Part shown: positions 1-9,239 of the stretch, piece by piece
How positions within the stretch are numbered: position 1 is the stretch's first letter
How the letters are laid out: each line of letters begins with the position of its first letter
Source: Ketogulonicigenium vulgare WSH-001
GTDB taxonomy: Bacteria; Pseudomonadota; Alphaproteobacteria; Rhodobacterales; Rhodobacteraceae
NCBI RefSeq assembly: GCF_000223375.1
Contig: NC_017384.1
Coordinates: forward strand, 558,001 to 622,000
DNA: 64,000 nt
Reading direction: 5' to 3'
Notes under the pieces: generated by a model
Told to the model about the DNA's origin: nothing
Seen by the model: only the letters and a program-made list of their open reading frames with translations
Databases searched by the model: none
Position numbers and translations under genes: made by a program

Positions 1-841
<841 letters not shown>

Positions 842-845
<4 letters not shown>

Positions 846-1297
846 TCGAGATTGACGGCATCGATCGTCAAATCCTGCGCCTGCTGGTGCAGGATGCAAG
901 CCAGCCCGCCAGCGCCATCGGGCGCAAGCTGGGCCTGTCGCAACCCGCCGCATGGCGGCGCGTCAACCGGCTGCAAGAGGCGGGTGTGATTGCGCGCAAA
1001 CGCCTTGTGCTGGACAAAGAAGCGCTGGGCTTTGGCGTGACGGTGTTTCTGGGCGTCAAGCTTGCCGCGCGCGGGCGGGTGGGTGTCGATGATTTCGAGC
1101 GCGCCGTGACCGCCATCCGCGAGGTGCAATTGGTCGAACATGTGCTGGGCCTGTTCGATTACCGCCTGCGTGTCGTTGCCCGCGATCTGGCTGATTTTGA
1201 ACGTGTGTTGCGCCGCCGTATCCTGACCTTGCCCGGCGTCGGCAATGTCGAGGCGAATGTCCTGCTGTCCGAGGAGCGCTTGCCCGGCCCGCTTTAA
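842..1297 (+). CDS. Lrp/AsnC family transcriptional regulator (second of a pair)
   Basis: Also 151 residues, with the same layout: N-terminal HTH (DGIDRQILRLLVQD, GLSQPAAWRRVNRLQEAG) and a C-terminal RAM domain ending near residue 145. It is a diverged paralogue of the gene it overlaps by 4 bp, with identical length, which suggests an old tandem duplication maintained as a coupled pair. Its stop overlaps the 3' end of the convergent monooxygenase gene by 4 bp. It likely acts with its neighbour on ilvC; this is inference from position. Confidence 0.9.
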
Positions 1298-2457
1298 CGC
1301 ACGCCAAGGCCAAGGCGCATCAGGGCTTGGCGGATCACTTTCGGCCCGTGGATCGCCCGCAACCCTCGCGCCCGCAGCGCGCCAATCCCCGGCAGTGCCG
1401 CGATCGAGGCATGGTTCAGCGCCGCAACCCCCGCCATCCGCAGCGCGATATCCGCTTCGCGCCGGCGGGCATAGGCGCGCAGCATTGTCCCACCGCCAAG
1501 GCCCGCGGGCGTCGCCAGATCCAGCAGCGCGGCAAGATCGGCCAGCGACATGTTCAGCCCTTGCGCGCCGATAGGCGGCATGACATGCGCGGCCTCGGCC
1601 ATCAGCGCCACACGCGGCGCGGTGATATGGGCGGCGCGCTGCGCGATGATCGGCCAAAGTTGCCGTTTTGACGCCAGCGCCATCTGCCCCAGCACATCGG
1701 CGGATCGATCCTGCGCGGCGGCGATGAAAGCGGCGTCGTCCAGCGCCATCAGGTCTTCGGCGCGCGCCCCGTTTTCCATCCAAACGACCGAGGAACAGGG
1801 TTTGCCGTCCCGATCCGGCAGCGGCACCAGCGTGAACGGCCCGCCACTGCGGTGCACCTCGATCGAGACATTGTCATGCGGCTGGCTATGCGTGACGGAG
1901 AACACCACCGCCTTTTGGGCGAAACTGCTGGCCCGCGCCTTGATCCCGGCCTGTTCGCGCACGTTTGATGCGCGCCCGTCCGCCCCGATCAGCAGGCGCG
2001 CTCTCACGATACCGTCCGATAATTGCACGCGCACATCTGCATCTTGGGCAAGGTGGCTTTCATAGCGCGTCGCAAAGCGGATCTGCACCTGCGGCAGCGC
2101 GGCGATCCGTTCCAGCAGCTTTGCCCGCAGCAGCGCATTGGGGAAATTCCAGCCAAAGGGCTGGTCGGAAATCTCGTCGCTGACGAAATCGGCGGATACC
2201 GCTGGCTGCTTGGCGGCATCGACGATGCGCATGACGCGCAAATCCGCGGCATCCCCCGCGATCAGTGGCCAGACGCCCGCCTGTTCCAGCAGCGCGCGGG
2301 CGGGCTGCAAAAACGCGGTTGTGCGTTGATCATTTTGGGCCGCGACGGCCGGAGCAGGGTCGGCCAGCACGACGGTATAGCCCGCCGCACCAAAGGCGGC
2401 CGCCGCTGTCAATCCCGCCACGCCGCCGCCTGCGATGACGATATCGACGCTAGACAT
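1294..2457 (-). CDS. UbiH/UbiF/Coq6-family FAD-dependent monooxygenase
   Basis: 387 residues from the ATG at 2457, which is the start that places the FAD-binding GGGVAG motif near residue 10. The internal GADGR motif and a C-terminal EAAHVMPPIGAQGLNMS segment match the Ubi-H signature of ubiquinone hydroxylases, with Glu where GDAAH normally has Asp. The family hydroxylates the polyprenyl-phenol ring during ubiquinone synthesis at the inner membrane. The start lies 8 bp inside the upstream HAD gene, so both are probably one transcript. Which ring position it hydroxylates cannot be told (UbiH, UbiF or UbiL type). Confidence 0.85.
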   Translation of the reverse strand: MSSVDIVIAGGGVAGLTAAAAFGAAGYTVVLADPAPAVAAQNDQRTTAFLQPARALLEQAGVWPLIAGDAADLRVMRIVDAAKQPAVSADFVSDEISDQPFGWNFPNALLRAKLLERIAALPQVQIRFATRYESHLAQDADVRVQLSDGIVRARLLIGADGRASNVREQAGIKARASSFAQKAVVFSVTHSQPHDNVSIEVHRSGGPFTLVPLPDRDGKPCSSVVWMENGARAEDLMALDDAAFIAAAQDRSADVLGQMALASKRQLWPIIAQRAAHITAPRVALMAEAAHVMPPIGAQGLNMSLADLAALLDLATPAGLGGGTMLRAYARRREADIALRMAGVAALNHASIAALPGIGALRARGLRAIHGPKVIRQALMRLGLGVR

Positions 2458-3118
2458 GTTGCAACTGCGACAGGAAATTCCCGACATCGGGCGCAGAAAA
2501 ATCAATATGTGGCGCGACCGAGGTTGATCCGACCAGCACCGTCCGCATCCCCATGCTATTGGGCACCAACAGGTTGCGGGGGTCATCTTCGAACATGGCG
2601 GCGCGGGTCGCATCAAAGCCCGCATCGCGGATCACGATGTCATAGGCGGCGCGTTCGGGTTTTGGGCAATAGCCGGTTTGCGAGATGCCGAAAACACCGT
2701 CGAACAACCCGTCCAGACCGCGCGCTTTCAGTACTTTGTTCGCATAGCCTTGCGCCGCATTGGTAAAGATAATCTTGCGACCGGGCAGGGCCGCGATCTG
2801 CGTCGCCAGCTGCACATCGGCGCAAAGACATGAAAAATCAATATCATGCACTTCGTCTAGGAAAGGCTCGGGCGCGATGCCATGTTCGGCCATCAAACCC
2901 GCCAGCGTCGTGCCATAGCGATGCCAATAGCCATCGCGCAATGTGTCCGCATCCGCCGGGCTCAGGCGCAGCTCGCGGATCACATAATCCCGCATCCGGG
3001 CACGGATTTGGTCAAATAATGTCGCCTCTGGCGGATAAAGGGTATTGTCGAGGTCAAAGACCCAGACATTCACGTGATTCATGACTGCGCGCGGGGCGGG
3101 CTTTAGAATTTCGCTCAT
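2450..3118 (-). CDS. HAD-superfamily pyrimidine 5'-nucleotidase-like hydrolase
   Basis: 222 residues. The HAD motifs are present in order: FDLDNTLYP with nucleophile Asp22 and acid Asp24, IIFTNA for motif II, the Lys in CPKPERAAYD for motif III, and MFEDDPRNL for motif IV. The cap topology and length match the SDT1/PHM8-like pyrimidine nucleotidase group, which dephosphorylates nucleoside monophosphates in the cytoplasm. It overlaps the UbiH-like gene by 8 bp. The substrate is assigned only by family resemblance. Confidence 0.8.
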   Translation of the reverse strand: MSEILKPAPRAVMNHVNVWVFDLDNTLYPPEATLFDQIRARMRDYVIRELRLSPADADTLRDGYWHRYGTTLAGLMAEHGIAPEPFLDEVHDIDFSCLCADVQLATQIAALPGRKIIFTNAAQGYANKVLKARGLDGLFDGVFGISQTGYCPKPERAAYDIVIRDAGFDATRAAMFEDDPRNLLVPNSMGMRTVLVGSTSVAPHIDFSAPDVGNFLSQLQHV

Positions 3119-3216
3119 GATCCTGTGCTAGTCTTGGGCGGGCGCGTTGACAAGCCTGCATTCCAGTTGAACCGCGCGTCCCGCTGGCCTAAGACTTGCT
3201 GAAACTGGAGGCGGAT

Positions 3217-3876
3217 ATGACGGAAAATAAGCCAAATCAGGGGGATGCTTACGGTCAGATCCTTGAGGCGATTGACAGCGGCATTTATCGCCCCGGTGAC
3301 CGTCTGGTCGAGAATGAATTGGCCGAACGTTTCGGCATGTCGCGCACCCCGATCCGCGAGGCGTTGCAGCGCCTTGAGACTCAGGCGCTGCTGTCGCGCG
3401 ATGGACGCTCGCTGATCGTCGCCTCGCTCGATCATAACCAATTGTCTGAGCTTTATGTGGTGCGCAGCACGCTTGAGGGGCTGGCCGCCCGTCTTGCCGC
3501 CCGCCACGCCACGCCCGAGGAAGTCCGCGTCCTGCGCGAGATGTTGGAGGATGATCTGCTGCTGACAGGTGATCCGGCGGCGCTGGCGCGTACGAACCGG
3601 CGGTTCCACCGTCAAATTCACCTCGCCTCGCACAACCGGTTTTTGGTGCAGCAGTTGGATCTTGTGCATCGCTCGATGGCGCTGCTGGCCAGCTCGTCGC
3701 TGGAGGTTGAGGGGCGCTCGCAGGCTGCGATGGACGAACATGCCGCTGTTGTCGTCGCGATAGAGGCGGGGGACGGCGAAACGGCCGAGGCGGCGCTGCG
3801 CGAGCATATTTCGCGCGCCTATCGCACTCGGCTCAAGGTCGATGCGCTAAAGGCCGAGAATAGCGGGCTTTTATAG
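3217..3876 (+). CDS. GntR-family transcriptional regulator (FadR/VanR subfamily)
   Basis: 219 residues from the ATG at 3217, chosen because GGAGG at 3207-3211 sits 5 bp upstream; an in-frame start at 3196 lacks such a site. The N-terminal winged HTH contains the classic RFGMSRTPIREALQRLE block, and the C-terminal all-helical FCD ligand-binding domain spans about residues 75-205, with the metal-ligand-type positions (NRRFH, and H in DEHAAV and REHI). Such proteins repress catabolic genes until a carboxylate effector binds. Its stop abuts the stop of the convergent glycosyltransferase, and no clear target lies beside it. Confidence 0.88.
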   Translation: MTENKPNQGDAYGQILEAIDSGIYRPGDRLVENELAERFGMSRTPIREALQRLETQALLSRDGRSLIVASLDHNQLSELYVVRSTLEGLAARLAARHATPEEVRVLREMLEDDLLLTGDPAALARTNRRFHRQIHLASHNRFLVQQLDLVHRSMALLASSSLEVEGRSQAAMDEHAAVVVAIEAGDGETAEAALREHISRAYRTRLKVDALKAENSGLL

Positions 3877-5514
3877 TCACGAGCTGGCAGGCGGCTTGTA
3901 AAATCCGTGCTGCGTCTTGTCCCAGTAATGCGGCCGGGTCACCATTTCGGCCAGCGCCTTGATCAGCGCAAGCGTCGCCAGCGGGAAATACAGGTGCATC
4001 GTGGGGGCCCATGGGATCAGCCAAGCTTTGCGCGCGCGGATCGCACCAATGGAAAAGGTGACGAGCTGCACGAGTTCCGCCGCAATAAACGCGCTGGCGG
4101 CAAAAACCAGCACCCATGCAGGCAGCAGGCCGGTTAAGGGATGCGGGATTTGCAGCACGATCAACCACATGGACCACAGCAGCGGCGCCAGTAGTGTCTG
4201 CACCAGCATCCCCAGCAGCATGATTTGCAGCACCAAAAACCGCCGCGCGCCCAGATCCCGCAGCAGCGCAGCGGGATCGCGCATATGCGTCGCCCAGGTC
4301 ATCGCGAATCCCTTGAGCCAGCGCGAGCGTTGTTTCACCCAAGGCCATGCCCGCCCGTTCGCCTCTTCCATCGTGGTGATGTCGATAATCTCGGTGCGAT
4401 AACCGGCGCGGGTGATACGCACGCCCAGATCGGCATCCTCGGTCACATTATGGGCGTCCCACCCATGCAGCGCGCGGATGACGGATTCGCGTAAAAACAG
4501 CGTCGTGCCACCCAATGGCACAACAAATCCCAGCCGCCCAAGGCCGGGCAGGAACAGGCGGAACCAGACCGCATATTCCAGCGTGAAACAGCGGGTTATA
4601 AAATTCGCATTGGCATTGAAGTAATCCAATTTGCCTTGCAAACACGCGACTTGCGGCCCGCGCATTGCAAATTCGGCGGCGACGCGGCGCAGATGATCGG
4701 GGGCGGGGTTGTCCTCGGCGTCATAGATGCCGATCAGGCTGCCGCGCGCTTGCGGCAGGGCATAGTTCATCGCGCGGGGCTTGGTGCGGATGGTGCCCAG
4801 CGGCGCCTCGATCACGCGCACCCATGCGGGCAGGCATACGGCCCGCAGCGCGCTGCGGGTCATCTCGTCATGATCCTCGGTCAGCAGGCACAGATCCAGC
4901 CGGTCGCGCGGATAATCCAGCTTTTCAAACCGGGCCAGCAAATGGCCTGCGATATCCTCTTCGAACAGCAGGGGGACGAAGATGGTAAAGACGGGCAGCT
5001 CGTCATCGGGCAGGGGCGGCGGGGCGGGCGGCAGGCGACCTGCGGCCAGCGCACAGACCAGTTTTAGCAGCGCGTTCGCGATGCACAGGCCGCCCGCGAT
5101 GATACAAAGGGCGGCAAAACTGGGGCCGGGCGCAATGGCCAGCGCCGCCACCACGGCCAGCGCGGTATATTGCAGCCCATAGGAATGCAGGATCGTGCGG
5201 CAGCTTTGTGCAAGGGGCAGCAGGCGTTCGGCGGCAGAGATGGCCTGGCGTTGATAGAGGGGGGCGACCTCACGCTCGAAAACGCGCGGCGGCAGCATGT
5301 GCAGCGCGGTGCGGCCAAAGACTTGTCGCAGTCGGATCAGCGCGGCAGCATCTGGTGCGCCGCTGGTGGCGACGATGACCGCAGCGCCCTGCCTGCGCCA
5401 TGGCATAAGGCCCATTGCCGCAGCCTCGTCCGCGCCAAAGCGGTCCAATAATTCCGGATCTGGCCGACCGCCCGGCAGTTGATCTGTCGCAAAGCCTGCG
5501 GCGCTATCCGCCAT
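3877..5514 (-). CDS. Membrane GT2 glycosyltransferase with N-terminal MshEN-like domain
   Basis: 545 residues. Residues about 20-95 resemble the GspE/MshE N-terminal (MshEN) fold. Two membrane segments follow (about 113-155), then a processive GT2 domain with the metal site YDAED (264-268), the TED base motif (358-360) and QRSRW (395-399, QxxRW), and 3-4 C-terminal membrane helices from about 425. This is the bacterial cellulose-synthase/NfrB-like architecture, expected to polymerise and export a polysaccharide across the inner membrane. MshEN domains in other proteins bind c-di-GMP, so allosteric control is plausible. No partner secretion genes are adjacent, and a hairpin sits directly before the start codon. 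Confidence 0.85.
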   Translation of the reverse strand: MADSAAGFATDQLPGGRPDPELLDRFGADEAAAMGLMPWRRQGAAVIVATSGAPDAAALIRLRQVFGRTALHMLPPRVFEREVAPLYQRQAISAAERLLPLAQSCRTILHSYGLQYTALAVVAALAIAPGPSFAALCIIAGGLCIANALLKLVCALAAGRLPPAPPPLPDDELPVFTIFVPLLFEEDIAGHLLARFEKLDYPRDRLDLCLLTEDHDEMTRSALRAVCLPAWVRVIEAPLGTIRTKPRAMNYALPQARGSLIGIYDAEDNPAPDHLRRVAAEFAMRGPQVACLQGKLDYFNANANFITRCFTLEYAVWFRLFLPGLGRLGFVVPLGGTTLFLRESVIRALHGWDAHNVTEDADLGVRITRAGYRTEIIDITTMEEANGRAWPWVKQRSRWLKGFAMTWATHMRDPAALLRDLGARRFLVLQIMLLGMLVQTLLAPLLWSMWLIVLQIPHPLTGLLPAWVLVFAASAFIAAELVQLVTFSIGAIRARKAWLIPWAPTMHLYFPLATLALIKALAEMVTRPHYWDKTQHGFYKPPASS

Positions 5515-5516
5515 CG

Positions 5517-5541
5517 CTGTCCCCGTAAGTTACGGGAACAG
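5517..5541 (-). promoter_or_regulatory. Hairpin over the ribosome-binding site of the glycosyltransferase
   Basis: On the minus strand CTGTTCCCGTAA and TTACGGGGACAG form a 12-bp near-perfect inverted repeat with a single-base centre and one G-T pair. Its 3' arm carries GGGGA, the only Shine-Dalgarno-like sequence, and ends 2 nt before the ATG at 5514. It could be an operator palindrome or an RNA hairpin masking initiation. Confidence 0.5.
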
Positions 5542-5582
5542 CAGAACGATTATTGGTAAATAAAGTGTGAACAGAGAGAGGC

Positions 5583-6743
5583 TTAGCTGGCCTTCTTTTG
5601 GTCCATGGCATCGGCGAAACGCTCGAACAGGTAATAGCTGTCTTGCGGGCCGGGGCTGGCTTCGGGGTGGTATTGCACCGAAAAGACCGGACGGTTCAGC
5701 ATGCGGATACCGCAGTTCGAGCCATCGAACAGGCTGACATGCGTCTCGATCACGCCTTCGGGCAGGGTCTGGCTGTCGACGGTAAAGCCGTGGTTCATCG
5801 AGGTGATCTCGACCTTGCCGGTTTCCACATCCTTGACGGGGTGGTTCGCGCCATGGTGGCCGTGGTTCATCTTGACGGTCTTTGCCCCCAGCGCCAGCGC
5901 CAGCATCTGATGGCCAAGGCAGATCCCGAACAGCGGCACGTCGCTGCGCTCCAGCACGCCTTGGATCATCGGCACGGCATAGGCACCGGTTGCGGCCGGA
6001 TCGCCCGGGCCGTTTGACAAGAAGACGCCATCGGGGTTCAGCGCCAGCACGTCATCAGCGGTCGCCGAAGCGGGCAGCACGGTGACATCGCAGCCGGCCG
6101 AGGCAAGACAGCGCAGGATGTTACGCTTGGCACCATAGTCAATCGCGACGACTTTGTGGCGCGCGGCGGTCTGGGGGGCGTAGCCTTCGGGCCAGGCCCA
6201 GCGCATCTCGTTCCAGGTATAGCTTTGGGCGCAGGTCACATCCTTGGCCAGATCCAGACCGACCAGACCGCGGAAGCCGCGGGCGGCGGCGACCAGCGCC
6301 TCGACGTCAAAGTTGCCTTCGGGATCATGGGCGAGGGCGACATGCGGTGCGCCTTGCTGGCGAATGGCGCGGGTCAGGCGGCGGGTATCAAGGCCGCCCA
6401 TGCCGATGCGGCCCTTTTTCGTCAGCCAGGCTTCCAGATCGCCCTGTGCACGCCAGTTCGACGGCTGGGTCGGGTCCCATTTCACGATCATGCCGGCGGC
6501 CACGGGATCTCCGGTTTCGTCATCCTCGGCGGTGGTACCGGTGTTGCCGACATGGGGGAAGGTAAAGGTCACAACCTGACCCGCATAGGACGGGTCGGTC
6601 ATGATTTCCTGATAGCCGGTCATAGCGGTGTTAAAGCACAGCTCGGCCACTGTCTGGCCGGTTGCGCCAAAGCCGAAGCCGTAAAAGACGGTGCCATCTG
6701 CCAAAGCAAGGCAGGCCGTCGGTTTCTTGGCAGTGTTCGACAT
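5583..6743 (-). CDS. carA: Carbamoyl-phosphate synthase small subunit
   Basis: 386 residues from the ATG at 6743, the normal CarA length; longer in-frame extension upstream would run into the promoter. The N-terminal CPSase small-chain domain begins CLALADGTVFYG. The C-terminal class I glutamine amidotransferase has Cys275 in FGICLGHQM and His359/Glu361 in YHPEAS. It releases ammonia from glutamine for carbamoyl phosphate, feeding pyrimidine and arginine synthesis. carB is not in the window, so the two subunits are not adjacent here. A promoter lies at 6784-6812. Confidence 0.97.
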   Translation of the reverse strand: MSNTAKKPTACLALADGTVFYGFGFGATGQTVAELCFNTAMTGYQEIMTDPSYAGQVVTFTFPHVGNTGTTAEDDETGDPVAAGMIVKWDPTQPSNWRAQGDLEAWLTKKGRIGMGGLDTRRLTRAIRQQGAPHVALAHDPEGNFDVEALVAAARGFRGLVGLDLAKDVTCAQSYTWNEMRWAWPEGYAPQTAARHKVVAIDYGAKRNILRCLASAGCDVTVLPASATADDVLALNPDGVFLSNGPGDPAATGAYAVPMIQGVLERSDVPLFGICLGHQMLALALGAKTVKMNHGHHGANHPVKDVETGKVEITSMNHGFTVDSQTLPEGVIETHVSLFDGSNCGIRMLNRPVFSVQYHPEASPGPQDSYYLFERFADAMDQKKAS

Positions 6744-6783
6744 CGCGCGCGTCCTTTTCCAAACCGAAAGATAAATCGACGGG

Positions 6784-6812
6784 TAACTAGTGCCGCGCGC
6801 GATCAGGGTCAA
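6784..6812 (-). promoter_or_regulatory. Putative carA promoter
   Basis: Read on the minus strand, TTGACC (6807-6812) is followed by a 17-bp spacer and TAGTTA (6784-6789). The implied transcript starts about 34 nt before the carA start codon. It is arranged back to back with the promoter for the YqeY gene. Confidence 0.6.
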
Positions 6813-6839
6813 GGGATTGGCGCTGTATTTCGTCGGGTT

Positions 6840-6868
6840 TTGACCTTTGGCATGGGGCACCCTATCTA
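6840..6868 (+). promoter_or_regulatory. Putative promoter of the YqeY-family gene
   Basis: TTGACC at 6840-6845, a 17-bp spacer and TATCTA at 6863-6868 give a good sigma-70-type match. The start codon at 6899 would have a leader of roughly 24 nt with GAAAGGA at 6886-6892. Confidence 0.6.
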
Positions 6869-6898
6869 ATGATGCAAAGCCAGATGAAAGGACATCCC

Positions 6899-7357
6899 AT
6901 GGACCTGCGCGAAAAGACGACCGCAGCCGTGAAAGACGCCATGCGCGCCCGCGACAGCGCGCGCCTGTCGACCCTGCGCCTGATCAGCGCCGCCATCAAA
7001 GACCGCGACATCGATGCACGCGGCGAGGGCAAAGACGCGATCAGCGATGCCGATATCACCGTGCTGCTGGCGAAAATGGTGCGCCAGCGTCAGGAAAGCG
7101 CCAGTGTCTACGACAGCGGCAACCGCCCCGAGCTTGCTGCCAAAGAGCGGGCCGAGATCGCCGTGATCGAAGAATTCCTGCCGCGCCAACTGGACAGCGC
7201 CGAGGTCGAGGCCGCGATTGCCGCCGCGATTGCCGCGACCGAGGCTGCCAGCCTGCGCGATATGGGCCGGATCATGGATTATCTGCGCGTGAATTATGCG
7301 GGGCAGATGGATTTTGGCAAAGCGGGCGCGATCATCAAAGCCCAGTTGAACGGTTAA
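6899..7357 (+). CDS. yqeY: GatB/YqeY-domain protein
   Basis: 152 residues from the ATG at 6899, which has GAAAGGA 6 bp upstream; two earlier in-frame ATGs lack a site and would overlap the promoter. The helical YqeY domain is recognisable (LREKTTAAVKDAMRARD, then RPELAAKERAEIAVIEEFLP), matching the C-terminal tRNA-binding domain of GatB as a stand-alone protein. Its role is uncertain; free YqeY proteins are thought to act in tRNA-dependent amidation or tRNA binding. Divergent from carA, and 3 bp before the next gene, so likely co-transcribed with the flavin-dependent oxidoreductase. Confidence 0.92.
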   Translation: MDLREKTTAAVKDAMRARDSARLSTLRLISAAIKDRDIDARGEGKDAISDADITVLLAKMVRQRQESASVYDSGNRPELAAKERAEIAVIEEFLPRQLDSAEVEAAIAAAIAATEAASLRDMGRIMDYLRVNYAGQMDFGKAGAIIKAQLNG

Positions 7358-7360
7358 CAG

Positions 7361-8350
7361 ATGCAGCATTATTCGATTCTGGATCTGTGCCAGGTCACCG
7401 AGGGCTCGACGCCCTCGCAGGCCTTGGCCAATTCCGCAACGCTGGCGCAACTGGCCGAGGCGAATGGCTATCACCGCTTTTGGCTGGCCGAACACCATAA
7501 CATGCCGGGGGTCGCGAGTGCCGCGACCGCCGTCGTGATCGGCCATGTCGGCGCGGCCACCAAAACCATCCGCCTTGGCGCGGGCGGGATCATGCTGCCG
7601 AACCACTCGCCTTTGGTGATTGCCGAGCAGTTCGGCACGCTGGCGCAGCTATTCCCGGGCCGTGTCGATCTGGGTCTTGGCCGTGCGCCGGGCACCGATC
7701 AGGTGACCGCCCATGCCCTGCGCCGCAATATGTCGGCGGATGACACCTTTCCGCAGGACGTGGTCGATCTGATGACCTATTTCTCGGATGATGCGGGTCA
7801 GTTGCGCGTGCAGGCGGTGCCTGCGGCGGGGACGAATGTGCCGGTCTGGGTGCTGGGCTCCAGCCTTTATGGCGCGCAATTGGCGGCCTATCTGGGGCTG
7901 CCCTATGCTTTTGCCTCGCATTTCGCGCCTGACCATCTGGCGCAGGCGGTGGATGTCTATCGCCGCACCTTCCGTCCGTCCGAGCATCTTGAAAAGCCCT
8001 ATTTCATGATGGCGATGGGGCTTTATGCGGCAGAAAGCGATGCCGAGGCAGAGTTCCTGAAAACTTCGCAGGTGCAGACCTTTGCGCGGCTGCGCACCGG
8101 CATGCCGGGCCTGCTGCCGCCGCCGCGCAATGACATTGCAACGCTCTATCCGCCGTCGATCCTGCAGGGCGCGGATCATGCCTTGTCGGTGTCTGCCGTG
8201 GGCGGCCGCGACAAGCTGCGCGCCGATATCGGCCGCCTGATCGACGCCTTTGCCCCGGACGAGATCATGGCTGCAGGCGCGGTTTATGATTTCGAGGCGC
8301 GCAAGCGTTCGCTGGAAATCGGGGCCGAGGTGATGCGCGACTTTATCTGA
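7361..8350 (+). CDS. LLM-class (luciferase-like) flavin-dependent oxidoreductase
   Basis: 329 residues with the bacterial luciferase-like TIM barrel throughout. Recognisable blocks are [15 protein letters not shown] at residues about 40-54, [22 protein letters not shown], and [16 protein letters not shown], typical of the single-component YhbW/alkanal monooxygenase-like group that uses FMNH2 supplied by a separate reductase. It starts 3 bp after the YqeY stop and converges on the TetR gene at 8357. The substrate is not predictable from sequence. Confidence 0.9.
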   Translation: MQHYSILDLCQVTEGSTPSQALANSATLAQLAEANGYHRFWLAEHHNMPGVASAATAVVIGHVGAATKTIRLGAGGIMLPNHSPLVIAEQFGTLAQLFPGRVDLGLGRAPGTDQVTAHALRRNMSADDTFPQDVVDLMTYFSDDAGQLRVQAVPAAGTNVPVWVLGSSLYGAQLAAYLGLPYAFASHFAPDHLAQAVDVYRRTFRPSEHLEKPYFMMAMGLYAAESDAEAEFLKTSQVQTFARLRTGMPGLLPPPRNDIATLYPPSILQGADHALSVSAVGGRDKLRADIGRLIDAFAPDEIMAAGAVYDFEARKRSLEIGAEVMRDFI

Positions 8351-8356
8351 CGCCTC

Positions 8357-9001
8357 TTAGGGCGTCAGAAGTTTGCGGAACAACAGTTCTAGATGGGCGG
8401 CGGCATCGGGAAACGGGTCGTCGCCCGACAGGATCGCGCGGGTCTGCGCGTCGAAATCGGCGTAATGCTGCGTCAGCGCCCAGATCGTGATGATCAGATG
8501 CACCGGATGCATCCGCGCGATGCGCCCCTCGTCCATCCATTTCGATAGAATCGCGGATTGCGCCTCGACCAGCTCGCGCAGATCGGTTTCCAGCACGGAT
8601 TTGATATGCGGCGCGCCTTGGATCACCTCGGTCGCAAACAGGCGGCTTTCTTGCGGGAAATCGCGGGCCATGGCCAGCTTGGCGCGGATGTAGCCCATCA
8701 GCTCGTCCATCGGATCGCCGTTCGGGTCCAGCATCCGGAACGGGTTCAGCCATTCCACCAGCAGATCGGCAAGGATCGTGGTGTAAATTTCTTCCTTGGA
8801 ATGGAAATAATACAGCAGGTTCGGCTTTGAGAGGCCCGCGACCTGCGCGATCATATCAACCGTCGCGCCGCGAAAACCGTTCTGGGAAAACACCTCGAGC
8901 CCGGCTTTTAGAATCAGGGCGCGGTTCTTGCGCTGGATACGGCTGCGCTTTGGTGCGGGGGTTGTCTCGCTGACGACGGGGCTATTCATCGGCATTCCCA
9001 C
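8357..9001 (-). CDS. rutR: RutR-like TetR-family repressor of the pyrimidine operon
   Basis: 214 residues. An N-terminal TetR HTH spans about residues 22-68 (LEVFSQNGFRGATVDMIAQ, then GLSKPNLLYYFHSKEEIY), and the C-terminal domain resembles the RutR/YcdC effector domain (ARDFPQESRLFATEVIQGAP). RutR senses uracil and thymine and represses pyrimidine-use genes. Here it is divergent from hyuC-hydA and its transporter, with a 12-of-14 match to the RutR box between them, which supports the assignment. The start ATG at 9001 follows Rhodobacterales habit; a second ATG lies three codons downstream. Confidence 0.85.
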   Translation of the reverse strand: MGMPMNSPVVSETTPAPKRSRIQRKNRALILKAGLEVFSQNGFRGATVDMIAQVAGLSKPNLLYYFHSKEEIYTTILADLLVEWLNPFRMLDPNGDPMDELMGYIRAKLAMARDFPQESRLFATEVIQGAPHIKSVLETDLRELVEAQSAILSKWMDEGRIARMHPVHLIITIWALTQHYADFDAQTRAILSGDDPFPDAAAHLELLFRKLLTP

Positions 9002-9114
9002 CTAAAGAGCCATTGTGCCGGTTTGGCACTTGCTGCATTTTTGCGCGAAGTTACGGGTCGGTGTTTGTTTTCTCATCGCTATTCATCTTCCGCCTTGGTT
9101 TTCAGCAGCGGCCC

Positions 9115-9145
9115 TTGACCCGATACGTCTCGTAAATGCTAGATT
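9115..9145 (+). promoter_or_regulatory. Candidate promoter of the pyrimidine-degradation operon
   Basis: TTGACC at 9115-9120 and TAGATT at 9140-9145 are spaced by 19 bp, longer than optimal. The RutR-type operator starts 4 bp after the -10 hexamer, a placement suited to steric repression. The promoter call rests mainly on this arrangement. Confidence 0.35.
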
Positions 9146-9148
9146 CAC

Positions 9149-9164
9149 TTTACCGTTTGGTCAA
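9149..9164. promoter_or_regulatory. RutR-type operator
   Basis: TTTACCGTTTGGTCAA matches the known RutR box TTGACCAnnTGGTCAA at 12 of 14 defined positions, with the right half-site perfect. It lies in the spacer between the TetR gene and hyuC, 76 bp before the hyuC start codon. Confidence 0.7.
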
Positions 9165-9239
9165 ATCGCTTGGCCCGCAGCCGGACCCTGTAGCGTTACA
9201 GCGACTGCGTGGAACGACACAGAATTCAAGGAACTATCT

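Noticed and set aside
3004-3015. TTTGGTCAAAT resembling a RutR half-site
   Set aside because: It lies inside the HAD coding sequence and the left half-site is absent, so it is not a RutR box.
3147-3152. TTGACA as a -35 for the GntR gene
   Set aside because: No acceptable -10 hexamer lies at 16-19 bp, so a promoter is not claimed.
3115-3807. Long open frame on the minus strand opposite the GntR gene
   Set aside because: It has no recognisable domain, while the opposite strand encodes a clear GntR protein with a good ribosome-binding site.
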